Assembly: GCA_964503335.1 (NCBI GenBank)
Contig: CAZCZZ010000002.1
Location: 56,756 to 120,755 of the forward strand
DNA length: 64,000 nt
Source of the DNA: CAZCZZ01 sp964503335
Lineage (GTDB): Bacteria > Verrucomicrobiota > Kiritimatiellia > CAIVKH01
Direction of reading: 5' to 3'
Shown: piece after piece, positions 29,501 to 31,588 of the stretch
How positions within the stretch are numbered: position 1 is the stretch's first letter
Layout: every line of letters starts with the position of its first letter
The notes under the pieces: model-generated
Databases searched by the model: none
Seen by the model: only the letters and a program-made list of their open reading frames with translations
Told to the model about the DNA's origin: nothing
Position numbers and translations under genes: made by a program

Positions 29501-30439
29501 GACAACTCGACCAGCCTGTGGTCCTACATGACGACCGTGCGTGACTCGTACATGACGGATCGCGGCAGCGCCTCGCGCGCCTCCCCGTACCACTTGGGCA
29601 GCACGATGCGCTTCTATCGCGTGGCCGTAACGAATACGTGGAACATCACGAATATACCTCGTCGCGCCAGTGTGCAGATCTACGTGACGAAGCCGCTCCA
29701 GCTCGAAGTTGGCGAGAACTGGCATTCGCTGCTGTCCATTCCGGATACCAATCTGGTGAAGTTCGTATTCGGCACGAATCGCCTGCCGAAGGCGACGCTC
29801 GTTTCCGGCGCCGACGGCACGAGGATCACCTGGTATGGCGGAGCCACGAGCAACGGGCAGCCACGCACGGCGATCTACCTGTCGCTGAACAATCGCTGGA
29901 CCTACACGCTGAGCAATGGTGTCGAGTCCAGCGGCACGGCGGATGACATGCTTGTGCCGATCAATGAGGGCTTCAACATCCAGTTGCCTACGAACTCGAC
30001 ACCGACGAATCTGATCATGATCGGCGAGGTCCCGACGAACGTGCTGATCCAGGCGATCCAGGCGTCGAACCAGTATAATATCGTGAGCTACACGCTGCCG
30101 CGCAGGGTCCGGGTGCGTGACCTCAAGCTGCGTGAGTCCGGCTTCACGGGAGCCACGGTGTACAATGCCATGTCGGGCGCCGATGAGCTGCGAATCCTTA
30201 GCACGGCGGCTGGTGCCGGCTCGTTTACCACGCCGCGCCTGCGCGTGTGGCTCAAGATCACATCGTCGCCTTCGCCGGGCGAAACGAACTTCTACCACGT
30301 AGGCGGAGGGCTCGCGAATAATGAGTGGATTGAGCCTGACGAATCGATTATCATCTGGCGCAAGGGTACAGTACCTATGGCGATCACGAATGATCCATCC
30401 AGGTTCTATACCCAGCCGGGTCGAAATATAAACCCGTAG
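8531..30439 (+). CDS. Giant multidomain secreted protein with embedded PLD-like nuclease domain
   Basis: An uninterrupted frame of about 7302 residues. I chose the ATG at 8531 because it starts a 34-residue signal peptide (basic n-region, hydrophobic core, cleavage after TPAFA); the frame is open back to 8354. Order by nucleotide: unknown N-domain (8640-9300); six autotransporter-associated beta-strand repeats (9650-11460); two choice-of-anchor-D/ASH domains (11935-12690); then cassettes of BACON-like, FN3-like and LamG-like jelly roll from about 12700, 14800, 18510, 21280 and 23900; a phospholipase-D-superfamily domain (16511-17650); a DIAI/FTDNGW-type domain (20297-20880); three more FN3-like domains (24900-25990); Ig-like domains ending in DADxDRxxD and DDD linkers; and a C-terminal region shared with the gene at 31585. 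No transmembrane anchor, LPxTG, PEP-CTERM, T9SS tail or autotransporter barrel was recognised, so export beyond Sec is unexplained. Likely a surface fibre or released exoprotein; function unknown. Confidence 0.9.
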   Translation: MSRNNFNCARIVRRIRTAVVAFAMASTVLTPAFAVTVNYSHRIGYYTTFAGGTSGLYNHSTTNEIGHYAQGDTGQSVGWRTFRTADGTGGSARELRHGDIFTISVFGDAPFDVLGMSFNDGASTGSWANRHSNTRGYVQTGANDENNSYANWYVHHNGTATDTGANLGDETDDIKIEITSSSSFNAQVDGGSWIYNLTMRNSPGNADLVDGYSIYYRDDWDGGGRQDAFWKATTSVENGGDVHFGGTTDLTPGYINDGLAADSTSTVSANKLFKFGSHTLTLIWTNDFTGRVQAEAGTLKFGHDRALGAVPGSVQASNFTVWAAATIEMTNSFTISANRGIRIENDGNPSFTVTPSAYTVTYDGIMTSDGGGEGFLKRGGGTLQLGGNNTLAGAVYILNGTLAVTGTDPFDTAINVGETSGSDPATLSIGSGSTVVDTTVTIRDGSSGIKKIAATESGTVSGTVDLQESDADKIEVDVSSSKTLTISGTMTDNTGGGEVTKTGAGTLVLSNSGNSHDKKFTISAGVLSISASRNLGEDPGGSYAGKVTFAGGTLKATETFTMHVNNLTTLDTGGGTIEVDSTKTLTYNPVISGSANLTKTGAGTLTMAAVNTYSGKTIINAGTVNISAETGLGANPGSSTADQLTINGGTLQSTATLTIDDSNRGVTLGASGGTIDVDSGTTLTLTDTIAGSGALTKTDAGQLTLNNSGNNTYSGATTISGGTVLIAKDSHLGGAPGSPTAGHLTISSGAKLEVNSTADFSISANRGLSMGSGGGAIRVASGDTTTYDGIIAGSGDLTKELAGTLVLGGNSSSYSGNITVSSGTLQIGSHGNSLGDATGITTVGSGNTLALSGSGVTIPEPITARGLGATTGIGAIRNITGNNTLSGRVTVNTTATRINSDAGTLTLDVSSGNALESTMDLTLGGSGNITINDPLTNAATRTLTKDGTGTLTLNGLNTFTNLATVSAGIAVVNGSNPAPFTVSAGAFLYGTGIVNTLTVNGQISGGTTSNTVGHLKASTMTLANDGRMQVNLSAMTGTAGTDWDLITVGGGSGTYTVNSTAGGDEFIIALKGNPSGFSSSTAFTNIIVDAGTATSFATNKFTVDTAEFTPALGGGSFTVDADSGNLRLIFIPGVAPDVLVQGNATTIPDGDVVPDYGDHTDYGDVLVDGGTFSRTFTITNSGSASLGVGPITTNAVGNPGDFIVTSQPADAVAVGGTTTFQVQFNPTASGLRYTEIQFTNNVAGAKNPYTFYIQGTGTYVEIAVNGNGNNIADGSTAPATSNHTDFGTIGTAGDTLSRTYTITNTGNRAMTLGNVTTSGTHAADFIVTTQPSSSVAADGSTTFVVQFNPSGNGLRTASLSFTTTDDAASDGLTENPFNFDVQGTGAGTGISNIPTTITFESLLGTAPSPALQAFSVTNVGLGTLTYDLSTNAAWLSVNAVSGSAAAGAGNIHTAYVALAVGMTAGTSNALITTTGTDGFTTNSPKTIAVTWTLSAITNPSAQTATADGAEMVRLAWTKVPSHDVLIVYQSGGAVSTDPTQGTSYSVGNTIGSGTVVYKGSGAALEHIVATGTAHHYKFYSINNNYYSPGVTANATTLSYQAGEIVEQFSYTNTVILKDLNGGQGFTNAWSLSVPNTNTDIVVDSVNFSTFQSSWPTERGNRIVVKTVATTNYQAFRGINTVNCGQVYIAALIRRQFDEGAGDNKFQVLSFMNGSTEVATVGKRGAGNDQFGTRSGSDTDLYGAENSFMDDIDFLVIGRYDFDTGVMSGIFYDNATSVPSNEPTYLVSSTDTPVSQITGIRIAAGAAVNGWPGECHFDEIRVARNWGDLLKLLSPVVTNYSIDGDNGVTDGQMTNGSYVVSVDLNTAAGVDTDGTPIATTFDLVNPTGTAVVNNDTFGFFTYNSASSVTATDVNHAITSANNALGIYTVRVSAVSSNGGQIIDNRFVGNVCTGTVMTFTVTDDDTAAPTFGVFTAMGRDMSGSTYTSDTFAGGFWVTGTVTDAFSGLFAASNTFTLSYNGGVVSSGVFAVNFSDGGATSGGMVSNNFPQALMIAGAYTLTVFSVDFDVDRPSDQLKATNVFSFTVVDPAPAPGLAAGPLTLTYSAMLGSDPASTATFAVTNVGIGTLMYTNYQTYGPGPSGWFTANPTNNSLAATASRIHTGWVYTASFTTSGTYVATNRLAGNQTNAAVEIVVTLNVTNIPAPTAVTATPSGAEFVALRWTEASGRQVMIVYGQTNAPSVSPTNGTAYAVGNSLGSGTVIYKGTAAYFEQVVGQGTTNFYNFYTINNDRYSLVSTVGATTDVYKSYEIVDSFSYTNSLALDTRNGGNGFTNAWGNVSDNPRIATQQFATAVGYPSLAGNTMVLTNGAAFRGIPNTSAGKLYVAFMLRHGDGASYAGLSLFNGASEEIFFGEHGGATSEAGIDSGAGTTSQGANTMPANTDYLIIARFDFGISQADMLIYTNGGATTVPVGEPATWHVTRADTITQINRIRLASGTGTRWDEVRVATNWVHLFRRDVSYPFVTNHSVNAGSDVTDAAVKSGSFNVTHYVRDLAGIETTNTTLPFFSPNFDILNTSGTALLSDEVYNSFTYQDSGRTVVASDTSHAGASPANITLGIYTTRVSVANSNGLTTIDVRTNSAGASLTFNVVDDDTTSPLLGSAGDWDVIYNLPDQDTSSGTTSTNEYAIRQRFVDRITALGSGHTAYLATYTFSAASACCGGAGPIIDALTTALDAGATVTMVVDKGVDTNLVSTAATTNSIGSLARRGTNPLILVQDDSASGIMHNKLGLFDYGSGNKRVLVASWNMTGAASSQQWNILLDAKSDTMYAAYLSEFTELVAGRFHDDPAKSHAHDSTTFSIGGSWGANYVRFAPFTNSATGANNAQRDITNFIHSATGQIVFALNKLTRMTIASQLVARCDAGVMVDGVMPRSDTDVGGDSASVYSYLTNTANYATTNRVRMHTAYAEADYSASDSGETDLVHAKYMIIDPISASPVVIHGSANWTFSALQETNLNDENIAFLRHAGIALRFLQNFQRITDRLTNLTASVQDESASVSIGTNGLVKTGNGTNSTWATTDGALAGVATNNRLRISLNIYDVDSGLSRNASESDKATNTTLTVANYTTDNVTNLSLSTSSAGTTTITSTSVWEMVSVSSASIGSLFTGVSNLISANIVDADDDRASDQKTNVNQRFGFLYVIDDDTNRPVLSGFTGQGRQLDTGTFTNTELLSGLVITGLVTDVGSGVYAGTSNTLTLSRDGSVIFTTNFVAGFSDGGATAGGSLSNTIAYALVSSAGAYTATVFSADYDIDRSGDSLTTNGVFSFTIVEAVAPGLGVGPLTLTYNAMLGSDPSTATFAVTNIGLGTLQYTNYQTYGPGPSGWFSANLTNSSLAATASRIHTGWVSSASFTTSGTYVATNRVAGNQTNSAQEIVVTLIVTNIPSPTSVSATNDGAELMRINAAEAAGRTVLVVHSYTNALTVNPTNGTAYAVGDLLGNGRVIFSFIGSSTVSNLSHVVVPGSTNFYTLFTVNNSRYSTSVTAGVTAEVYRTEIYEQFGYTNGVTLDGLAGGTGWTNSWIESNAGAYTVSDGSFTEQAGYPTERGRQISVNPPSVNSRTARRHFPAVTNGVIYMAFYVRYDFGEAGGGGDQKYVGASFMDGTTSKLFFGEVSSLDAAAGIDPLGNGSGVNSGANSMQPDVDYLVIGRYTFSSKIARFLIYTNGGSFAVPSGEPSAWAKTTTLTTAIASIDGIRFNAGATSVGTPGTSLFDEVRVATNWVDLVRGTRTYPVVTNFAVAGSTNVSDSQVAAGTFSVAMDIYDDKGVNTTNTQFTYFAPNYDIWNSAGIQIITDRVFSSFFYTNSGDTVLASNTTHATVAAAGVTIGIYTSRYSAINSNGLSSIDLTTLSNGTVMTFNVFDDDTNAPFSTAMDIPTGLASTNLTPGDIAIIGFSSDGSGGLAFVPLVNVPGSMTFNFDDDGTVGSGFLAYTSPAAGLSAGTVVVITNTDAAGTAVVVGGGGVGRSGTYDLNNTTEGILVWEGANTSAVYYLRRDGTTTYSGLSVGAGTIADMIQNLDNGGYTNLNRTLSQSGQLSAIASSNNWIFTDGTGDQSQDYNAAPYTNGYTLTGNRITRRLEASYLQVGGWSFTGLVRDTSSGVNSNGVVVSEANNNISPNFTVYNSTGTVIITTQPFIQIPADGSGITTGAPVGSASVTNTVASGSLPDGVYTAIVYVADNDEDRTGDRIVATNVYTFQVIPQQNPALAVGPLVLNYHTMLGNNATQQTFAVTNVGGGVLSYTNYQTYGPGPSGWFAANLTNSSLASSLSRIHTGYVNSASFTTSGTFVATNRVAGNQTNSAQEIVVTVVVSNIPSPTAASAVKDGGQMVRLEWTEASGRQVLIVHGSPAATTIDPTNGTAYAAGDALDGGTVIAKVTGSGKLEHIVSQGSTNFYRFYTINNDRYSTSTLAGATTDVYQAFEIVDQFAYTNATSLDTRNGGQGFTSTWSVSYGTLTTVSNNPFTSTSGYPTKGGNVVTAAPTTRVFRGIPQVTAGRVYAAFNFRTEDGGASRFAGMSFYDGTNTEEKFIGEGFTQANLLTVGGTTGPTPHEIANNTHYTIIAMYDFENDKAYALLYTNGVETIPNGEPEVWDVEDSDSTVSRITHIRLDGDVGYMIDELRVATNWPNLFARTATYPAVTNFIVNGGSSVTDALLTSGVFNVVAHIRDTSGVSTSTLGRFFKPNFDIMNPTGTQILTNETFETFGVLDSQRTLIVTDTVHAVVAPEGVTLGVYTGRVSAINSNGVETVNVTTQANGTALTFTVIDDDATGPEMATITSTNTGGGSLRFLHVSIGADNVSGNGAASNSIQYSTTDAALTNLSSGNPLLFWMGARDDNGIYRGNTDAATNSWLSVGSAIISNVLNYDATRSDPMASTVNAKATNVWSWITPLTVTEIQNLVTNTANVGSNAVVATWRDADADRPSDSSASVYTQGWLRVTDDDVAGPTIQNINIYGLDGSYTVRVDELTSAFGWSITGRISDASGINVNSNSTTQLNNSPYFELWDPNGNLKLTEAFDTLAFSDGGATTLSAFADTNRTALGGVVTGVWTARVIAADNDEDWGNNDHSVSTQEVAFTVVPGASLGGIARAPATFNITSSYNVVTGSGTWPTYYVTNVGSGTLNYSNHVTYSSASGWLTVNATNVTLIGTGTTTNHAISVDPTHLNPGSYSATITLNGDQTNAAQTVTVNITVFGYYVREIVEPATNAAGTLHNKYGGTGWTGNWSNNPSSGYSYVATNGSLSVPANYPSAAGGYIRGDTTSGELQSFRTFPTFSTGKLFVAAAINKNANNTDGFIGISLMDGSTEAGFFGKGFGTANFVIDGTNGPTSSGFGIHQSTYLIVGYYDFDTDIFRARAWNPGDTLPVTEPTAWSSASNGNYTISQVTGIRLGASGVTNAIFDEVRVAATWEELLNIYSNEPSAHATGLNFNNVTTGSMVVGWTSGNGANRIVVAREGAAVTFSPTDNVAYAFSTNWTTATDIGGGNKVVFNGSGTNFNFVGLTPGTQYCFRVFEYNGAGSTANYLTNGTALAGCRWTLTTEPAEQPTSFNAYQVSNTQISNTWVAAGGSPAADGYVIFRRRHEDPTNVPVDGVAYTNLELLGTSRILVVTPGSATTLLHTNLDNCTEYRFRIFSFRRDTASGETYNYKTDSFPSATNSTACDAPTIQSSNIVFNSISSTDMTISWSNGSGSNHLVVVRGTNAVNVDPTDGVSYTANPIFGSGSHLGSGNYVLYNGTGATLNVSGLATGVTYHFRIYDYFGSGGGENYNTNTANDNPASAATVSFSIAQDTFSRTNTATGQITDEGRSSGGSGWSNNWSQAFSVEIQHNANFSSFKCYPRSTSNGQVRMISDAFKHTASRGFAPRTSGKIYAAWVMQYGSGGSGKYSGLSFMNGTVETGFVGKANGNTTNALSFQSGPTEYASSYIMNPGSAYLIVARYDFENKTLVAMGMTQSYIQSYEPDASAQGWDVVATNITIDQITGIMLHKQDSGDVYFDEVRIGSTWESVMLCDYGATYNPGPTPSLIFIGTNYVIGASAIVTNLSDAELKESSGVDFAVKWEDTHGVYTTNRNALGSSNFVSNTGRILPNWDPLAVGATTNQFGLDRYFYATNIIGMSGAQSVTTYVRNAFSITNIDFSSAYFVTLSAEDDRQVGCSVTATYGEDVNCSRGMTINTALQFYVYDDDTVGPIVGTSPLKVMTNATVVSSQTAGTVDRFFLIDGVVTQTGMRVAVSISDGYSGIQRASAGTADTNMNLTIASLTTSNIANYSSSLSSSSSVLPDSTSVWEFASSMFTYSSVSAMWGGDGTAVQGQDLNVTVSSPDVDNDRSADAAWTSNQVVGIVRVIDDDEASPYQTNITYGGASLATRSFWVATNGVRLQGSVSGKERNENTGTDTVWTVTDDEMLNAGTKALTFAFGAADLNSGIARGTSGSAASLMHISIWTNWLNDFSNYNASASSPNAAGATRLTNVWAFGDATFAEDDVTTFFSGGDMPVYVTIPDADNDRTNDISTLTSNLVGYLAVVDDDVEAYGFTNLTFNGRLANLIAQGFENNEGWSNTASSSYQTRDSAVVDGTWHLESVAANQLHEQASRTRKLQFQTGSYLVLPPRNDPGTLFFWARGSAGGQTNFMTVDYWPAGSSTWINCGFTNGITGTNYMQTSFPIDYVGNAVTVRVYASQINNTALYLDDLSLTRTLYWTNEATVALTWQNPTADYSGILQFRYTNAATAIPSTVTSGVASATNSASFASTAEGIVTGYVFMVDSDADRNNDSTKGMSVPYVTKIDLTPPPRISGFTGTNGLDDTSEIDLDWSADANSPRAAGWRASDSSALSPWHTYRIYYTDGATGPTTNSTYLDLTSSYPELATNITASITMSNLLPGSDYRIAIAGVDRAGNIGNLSDTAVVSVANFVVTQGIVTVSAITNVDISWTATNSAGQILKDYDAIYYDSTSGHSDNSTSLWSYMTTVRDSYMTDRGSASRASPYHLGSTMRFYRVAVTNTWNITNIPRRASVQIYVTKPLQLEVGENWHSLLSIPDTNLVKFVFGTNRLPKATLVSGADGTRITWYGGATSNGQPRTAIYLSLNNRWTYTLSNGVESSGTADDMLVPINEGFNIQLPTNSTPTNLIMIGEVPTNVLIQAIQASNQYNIVSYTLPRRVRVRDLKLRESGFTGATVYNAMSGADELRILSTAAGAGSFTTPRLRVWLKITSSPSPGETNFYHVGGGLANNEWIEPDESIIIWRKGTVPMAITNDPSRFYTQPGRNINP
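9650..11460 (+). repeat. Six autotransporter-associated beta-strand repeats
   Basis: Six copies of the pattern LTKTGAGTLTL...NTYSGxTxIxxGTL begin near 9652, 10026, 10318, 10612, 10918 and 11358, roughly 300-440 bases apart. The pattern matches the known autotransporter-associated beta-strand repeat, which forms a right-handed beta-helix stalk. No matching outer-membrane barrel domain follows. Confidence 0.8.
14800..15130 (+). repeat. BACON-like cassette copy 1 (of three near-identical)
   Basis: The encoded segment contains TNYQTYGPGPSGWF, ASRIHTGWV and FTTSGTYVATNR, repeated almost unchanged at 18510 and 21280. An FN3-like domain (GTAYAVG...FYTINN) and a LamG-like jelly roll follow each copy, so the duplicated unit is roughly 1.2 kb. 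Confidence 0.8.
16511..17650 (+). other. Embedded phospholipase-D-superfamily (two HKD) domain
   Basis: A region of about 380 residues inside the giant protein. Motif 1 is HNKLGLFD (His codon at 16874, about residue 2782) followed by VASWNMT. Motif 2 is HAKYMIID (His codon at 17465, about residue 2979) followed by HGSANWTFSA and NDENIAFL. Both fit HxK(x)4D...(G/A)SxN, so the catalytic residues of both half-sites are present. Known relatives are secreted or membrane nucleases (Nuc type), phospholipases and cardiolipin synthases. The lack of membrane segments and the exported context favour a nuclease or phosphodiesterase. A Cys-Cys pair occurs just before the first half-site. Confidence 0.85.
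18510..18845 (+). repeat. BACON-like cassette copy 2
   Basis: Same segment as at 14800 (TNYQTYGPGPSGWF, ASRIHTGWV, FTTSGTYVATNR) with only a few substitutions, again followed by FN3-like and LamG-like domains. Confidence 0.8.
20297..20880 (+). repeat. DIAI/FTDNGW-type domain, copy 1 (divergent)
   Basis: Starts TNLTPGDIAIIGF and has an FVPL...P.G...F.FDDDG pattern, a shorter relative of the two copies in the second giant protein at 39625 and 45460. The domain resembles modules adjoining lamin-tail-like domains in other exoproteins; its function is unknown to me. Confidence 0.55.
21280..21615 (+). repeat. BACON-like cassette copy 3
   Basis: Third near-identical copy (TNYQTYGPGPSGWF, SRIHTGYV, FTTSGTFVATNR). 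It shares NRVAGNQTNSAQEIVVT exactly with copy 2, so copies 2 and 3 look like the most recent duplication. Confidence 0.8.
29051..30439 (+). other. C-terminal region shared by the two giants (copy 1)
   Basis: An FN3-like domain (YRIYYTD, AIAGVDRAGNIG) followed by about 350 residues containing FVVTQG, RFYRVA, WHSLLSIPDTN, NEGFNIQLPT and YTLPRRVRVRDLKLRESG, ending FYTQPGRNINP. The gene ending at 48882 has the same order of motifs and ends YYTPPVRNMNP. The position and conservation of the extreme C-terminus suggest a sorting, anchoring or assembly role; this is inference. Confidence 0.7.
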
Positions 30440-30718
30440 CGTTCCGGTTCAGGGGGTTGTAAGGGGCTTGATAGGGGGGCCGGTGTTGAATGACCTTATG
30501 GTGATTGCCCGTCTTGGGTCGGGCAGGGGCAACTTCAACATCCGCAAAGCGCTATCGCGGTGTATCGTTTTCCTAATCAGGGCCTTACGTAGCTCACCTT
30601 TTTCTAACGAAGAACTGACCCTCCCGTGGTCACATCCGAACTTCCGTAGTCCACCTTCCTCTTTACGAACCAGCAGTGTAGGGGGCAATCCCTGCTGGGT
30701 GTCGTTCAATAGGGTGTG
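30440..30718. other. Gap between the first giant gene and the 289-residue gene
   Basis: About 280 bases. Two short opposite-strand ORFs (30449-30709 minus, 30468-30719 plus) overlap completely and look like nothing known. A 6-bp stem (TGCCCG at 30506-30511, CGGGCA at 30520-30525) lies about 70 nt past the stop without a U-run. No convincing promoter was identified, so it is open whether the downstream genes are co-transcribed with the first giant. Confidence 0.4.
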
Positions 30719-31588
30719 ATGACCAGATCTGGGCTCAATTTATTGCCGGGGTGTATCGTTTTACTTGGCTCGCTGTTTGCAGGCTTTGTAGAGGCGCAGG
30801 ATTTTCCTCTCTACGTCGCATCGAAGTATGTCATCGAGGATGAGGATGATCAGCCACTTCGGGGACTCGATCCAGCGGGAGAGGCCCTTGGACTCCCGAG
30901 GGAGAAGGGTGCCGTCGTTCAAATCCTCGGCGCAAGCGCCGGAATCTTCCCGCCCAATGCCGACGGTTCGCCCAATCTGCAGAATCCCTTGCTGGGCACT
31001 ACACGTACTGGCATCGGTGCCGCTCTTTCGCTCTCTGCGCGCGGTCGATTTGGCGCGACCGTTGTGCCCCGACCCACAACGCCTGTATTCGTCCGCGTAT
31101 TTAATGGGCCGGAACTCGCGCTTGCGACGCGTTATGGCGATTCCCAGACCTTTGTGAGCGTGGACAACACGCCGTTTCTCGCCGACATCGAGGAGACGGG
31201 CGCTGCATTTGCGACGGACAGCGATGGCGACGGACTGAACAACTACTACGAGGGCCTGCTCGGCTCAAACGCCAACCTGACCGACAGCGATGGCGACGGC
31301 GTGGCGGACGGAGACGAGTACCGCGCTGGCTCTGGAATCGCCAACCCCTCCTCGTTCCTCGGCATCACCACGTTGAAGAAGGAAGCTTCCGGTTTCTGGA
31401 CCATCGGTTGGGAATCCTCGACCGGGCGCACCTACTGCGTCGAATACAGCGGAATCGGCCTCTGCCAGGGACCAATCTACTCGATGGTCTGTCCCATGGT
31501 CACCGCTACGAGCACCACGACCACCGTCCAGGCATCGATCCCCGGATCCGGCGGCGACGGCCATTTCCGCGTGAGGTTGATGGAATGA
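30719..31588 (+). CDS. Exported TSP3-repeat protein, 289 residues
   Basis: Starts at the ATG at 30719; a GTG lies one codon upstream. Signal peptide of about 26 residues (LLPGCIVLLGSLFAGFVEA, then QDF). The middle domain (about residues 30-160) was not recognised. Two acidic TSP3/EF-like repeats, DSDGDGLNNYYE and DSDGDGVADGDEY (about residues 166-200), are probable Ca2+ sites. The C-terminal about 75 residues form a small beta domain (TIGWESSTGRTYCVEY ... GHFRVRLM) like those ending the proteins at 1-4530 and 48912-51605. The stop overlaps the next start as ATGA, so translation with the second giant protein is probably coupled. It may be an accessory or partner of the giant; function unknown. 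Confidence 0.85.
   Translation: MTRSGLNLLPGCIVLLGSLFAGFVEAQDFPLYVASKYVIEDEDDQPLRGLDPAGEALGLPREKGAVVQILGASAGIFPPNADGSPNLQNPLLGTTRTGIGAALSLSARGRFGATVVPRPTTPVFVRVFNGPELALATRYGDSQTFVSVDNTPFLADIEETGAAFATDSDGDGLNNYYEGLLGSNANLTDSDGDGVADGDEYRAGSGIANPSSFLGITTLKKEASGFWTIGWESSTGRTYCVEYSGIGLCQGPIYSMVCPMVTATSTTTTVQASIPGSGGDGHFRVRLME

Noticed and set aside
30380..30439. Search for PEP-CTERM, LPxTG or T9SS C-terminal signals in the giants
   Set aside because: No hydrophobic helix plus basic tail and no known sorting motif at either giant C-terminus; only the shared RNxNP ending.
30449..30719. Two short overlapping ORFs on opposite strands between the first giant gene and the 289-residue gene
   Set aside because: Mutually antisense, no ribosome-binding site or domain. 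Also a 13-nt direct repeat GGTGTATCGTTTT (30559 and 30750), which is too short to interpret.
30719..30800. Possible lipoprotein signal in the 289-residue protein (Cys in LLPGCIVLL)
   Set aside because: The Cys lies before the hydrophobic core rather than at its end, so it does not fit a lipobox.
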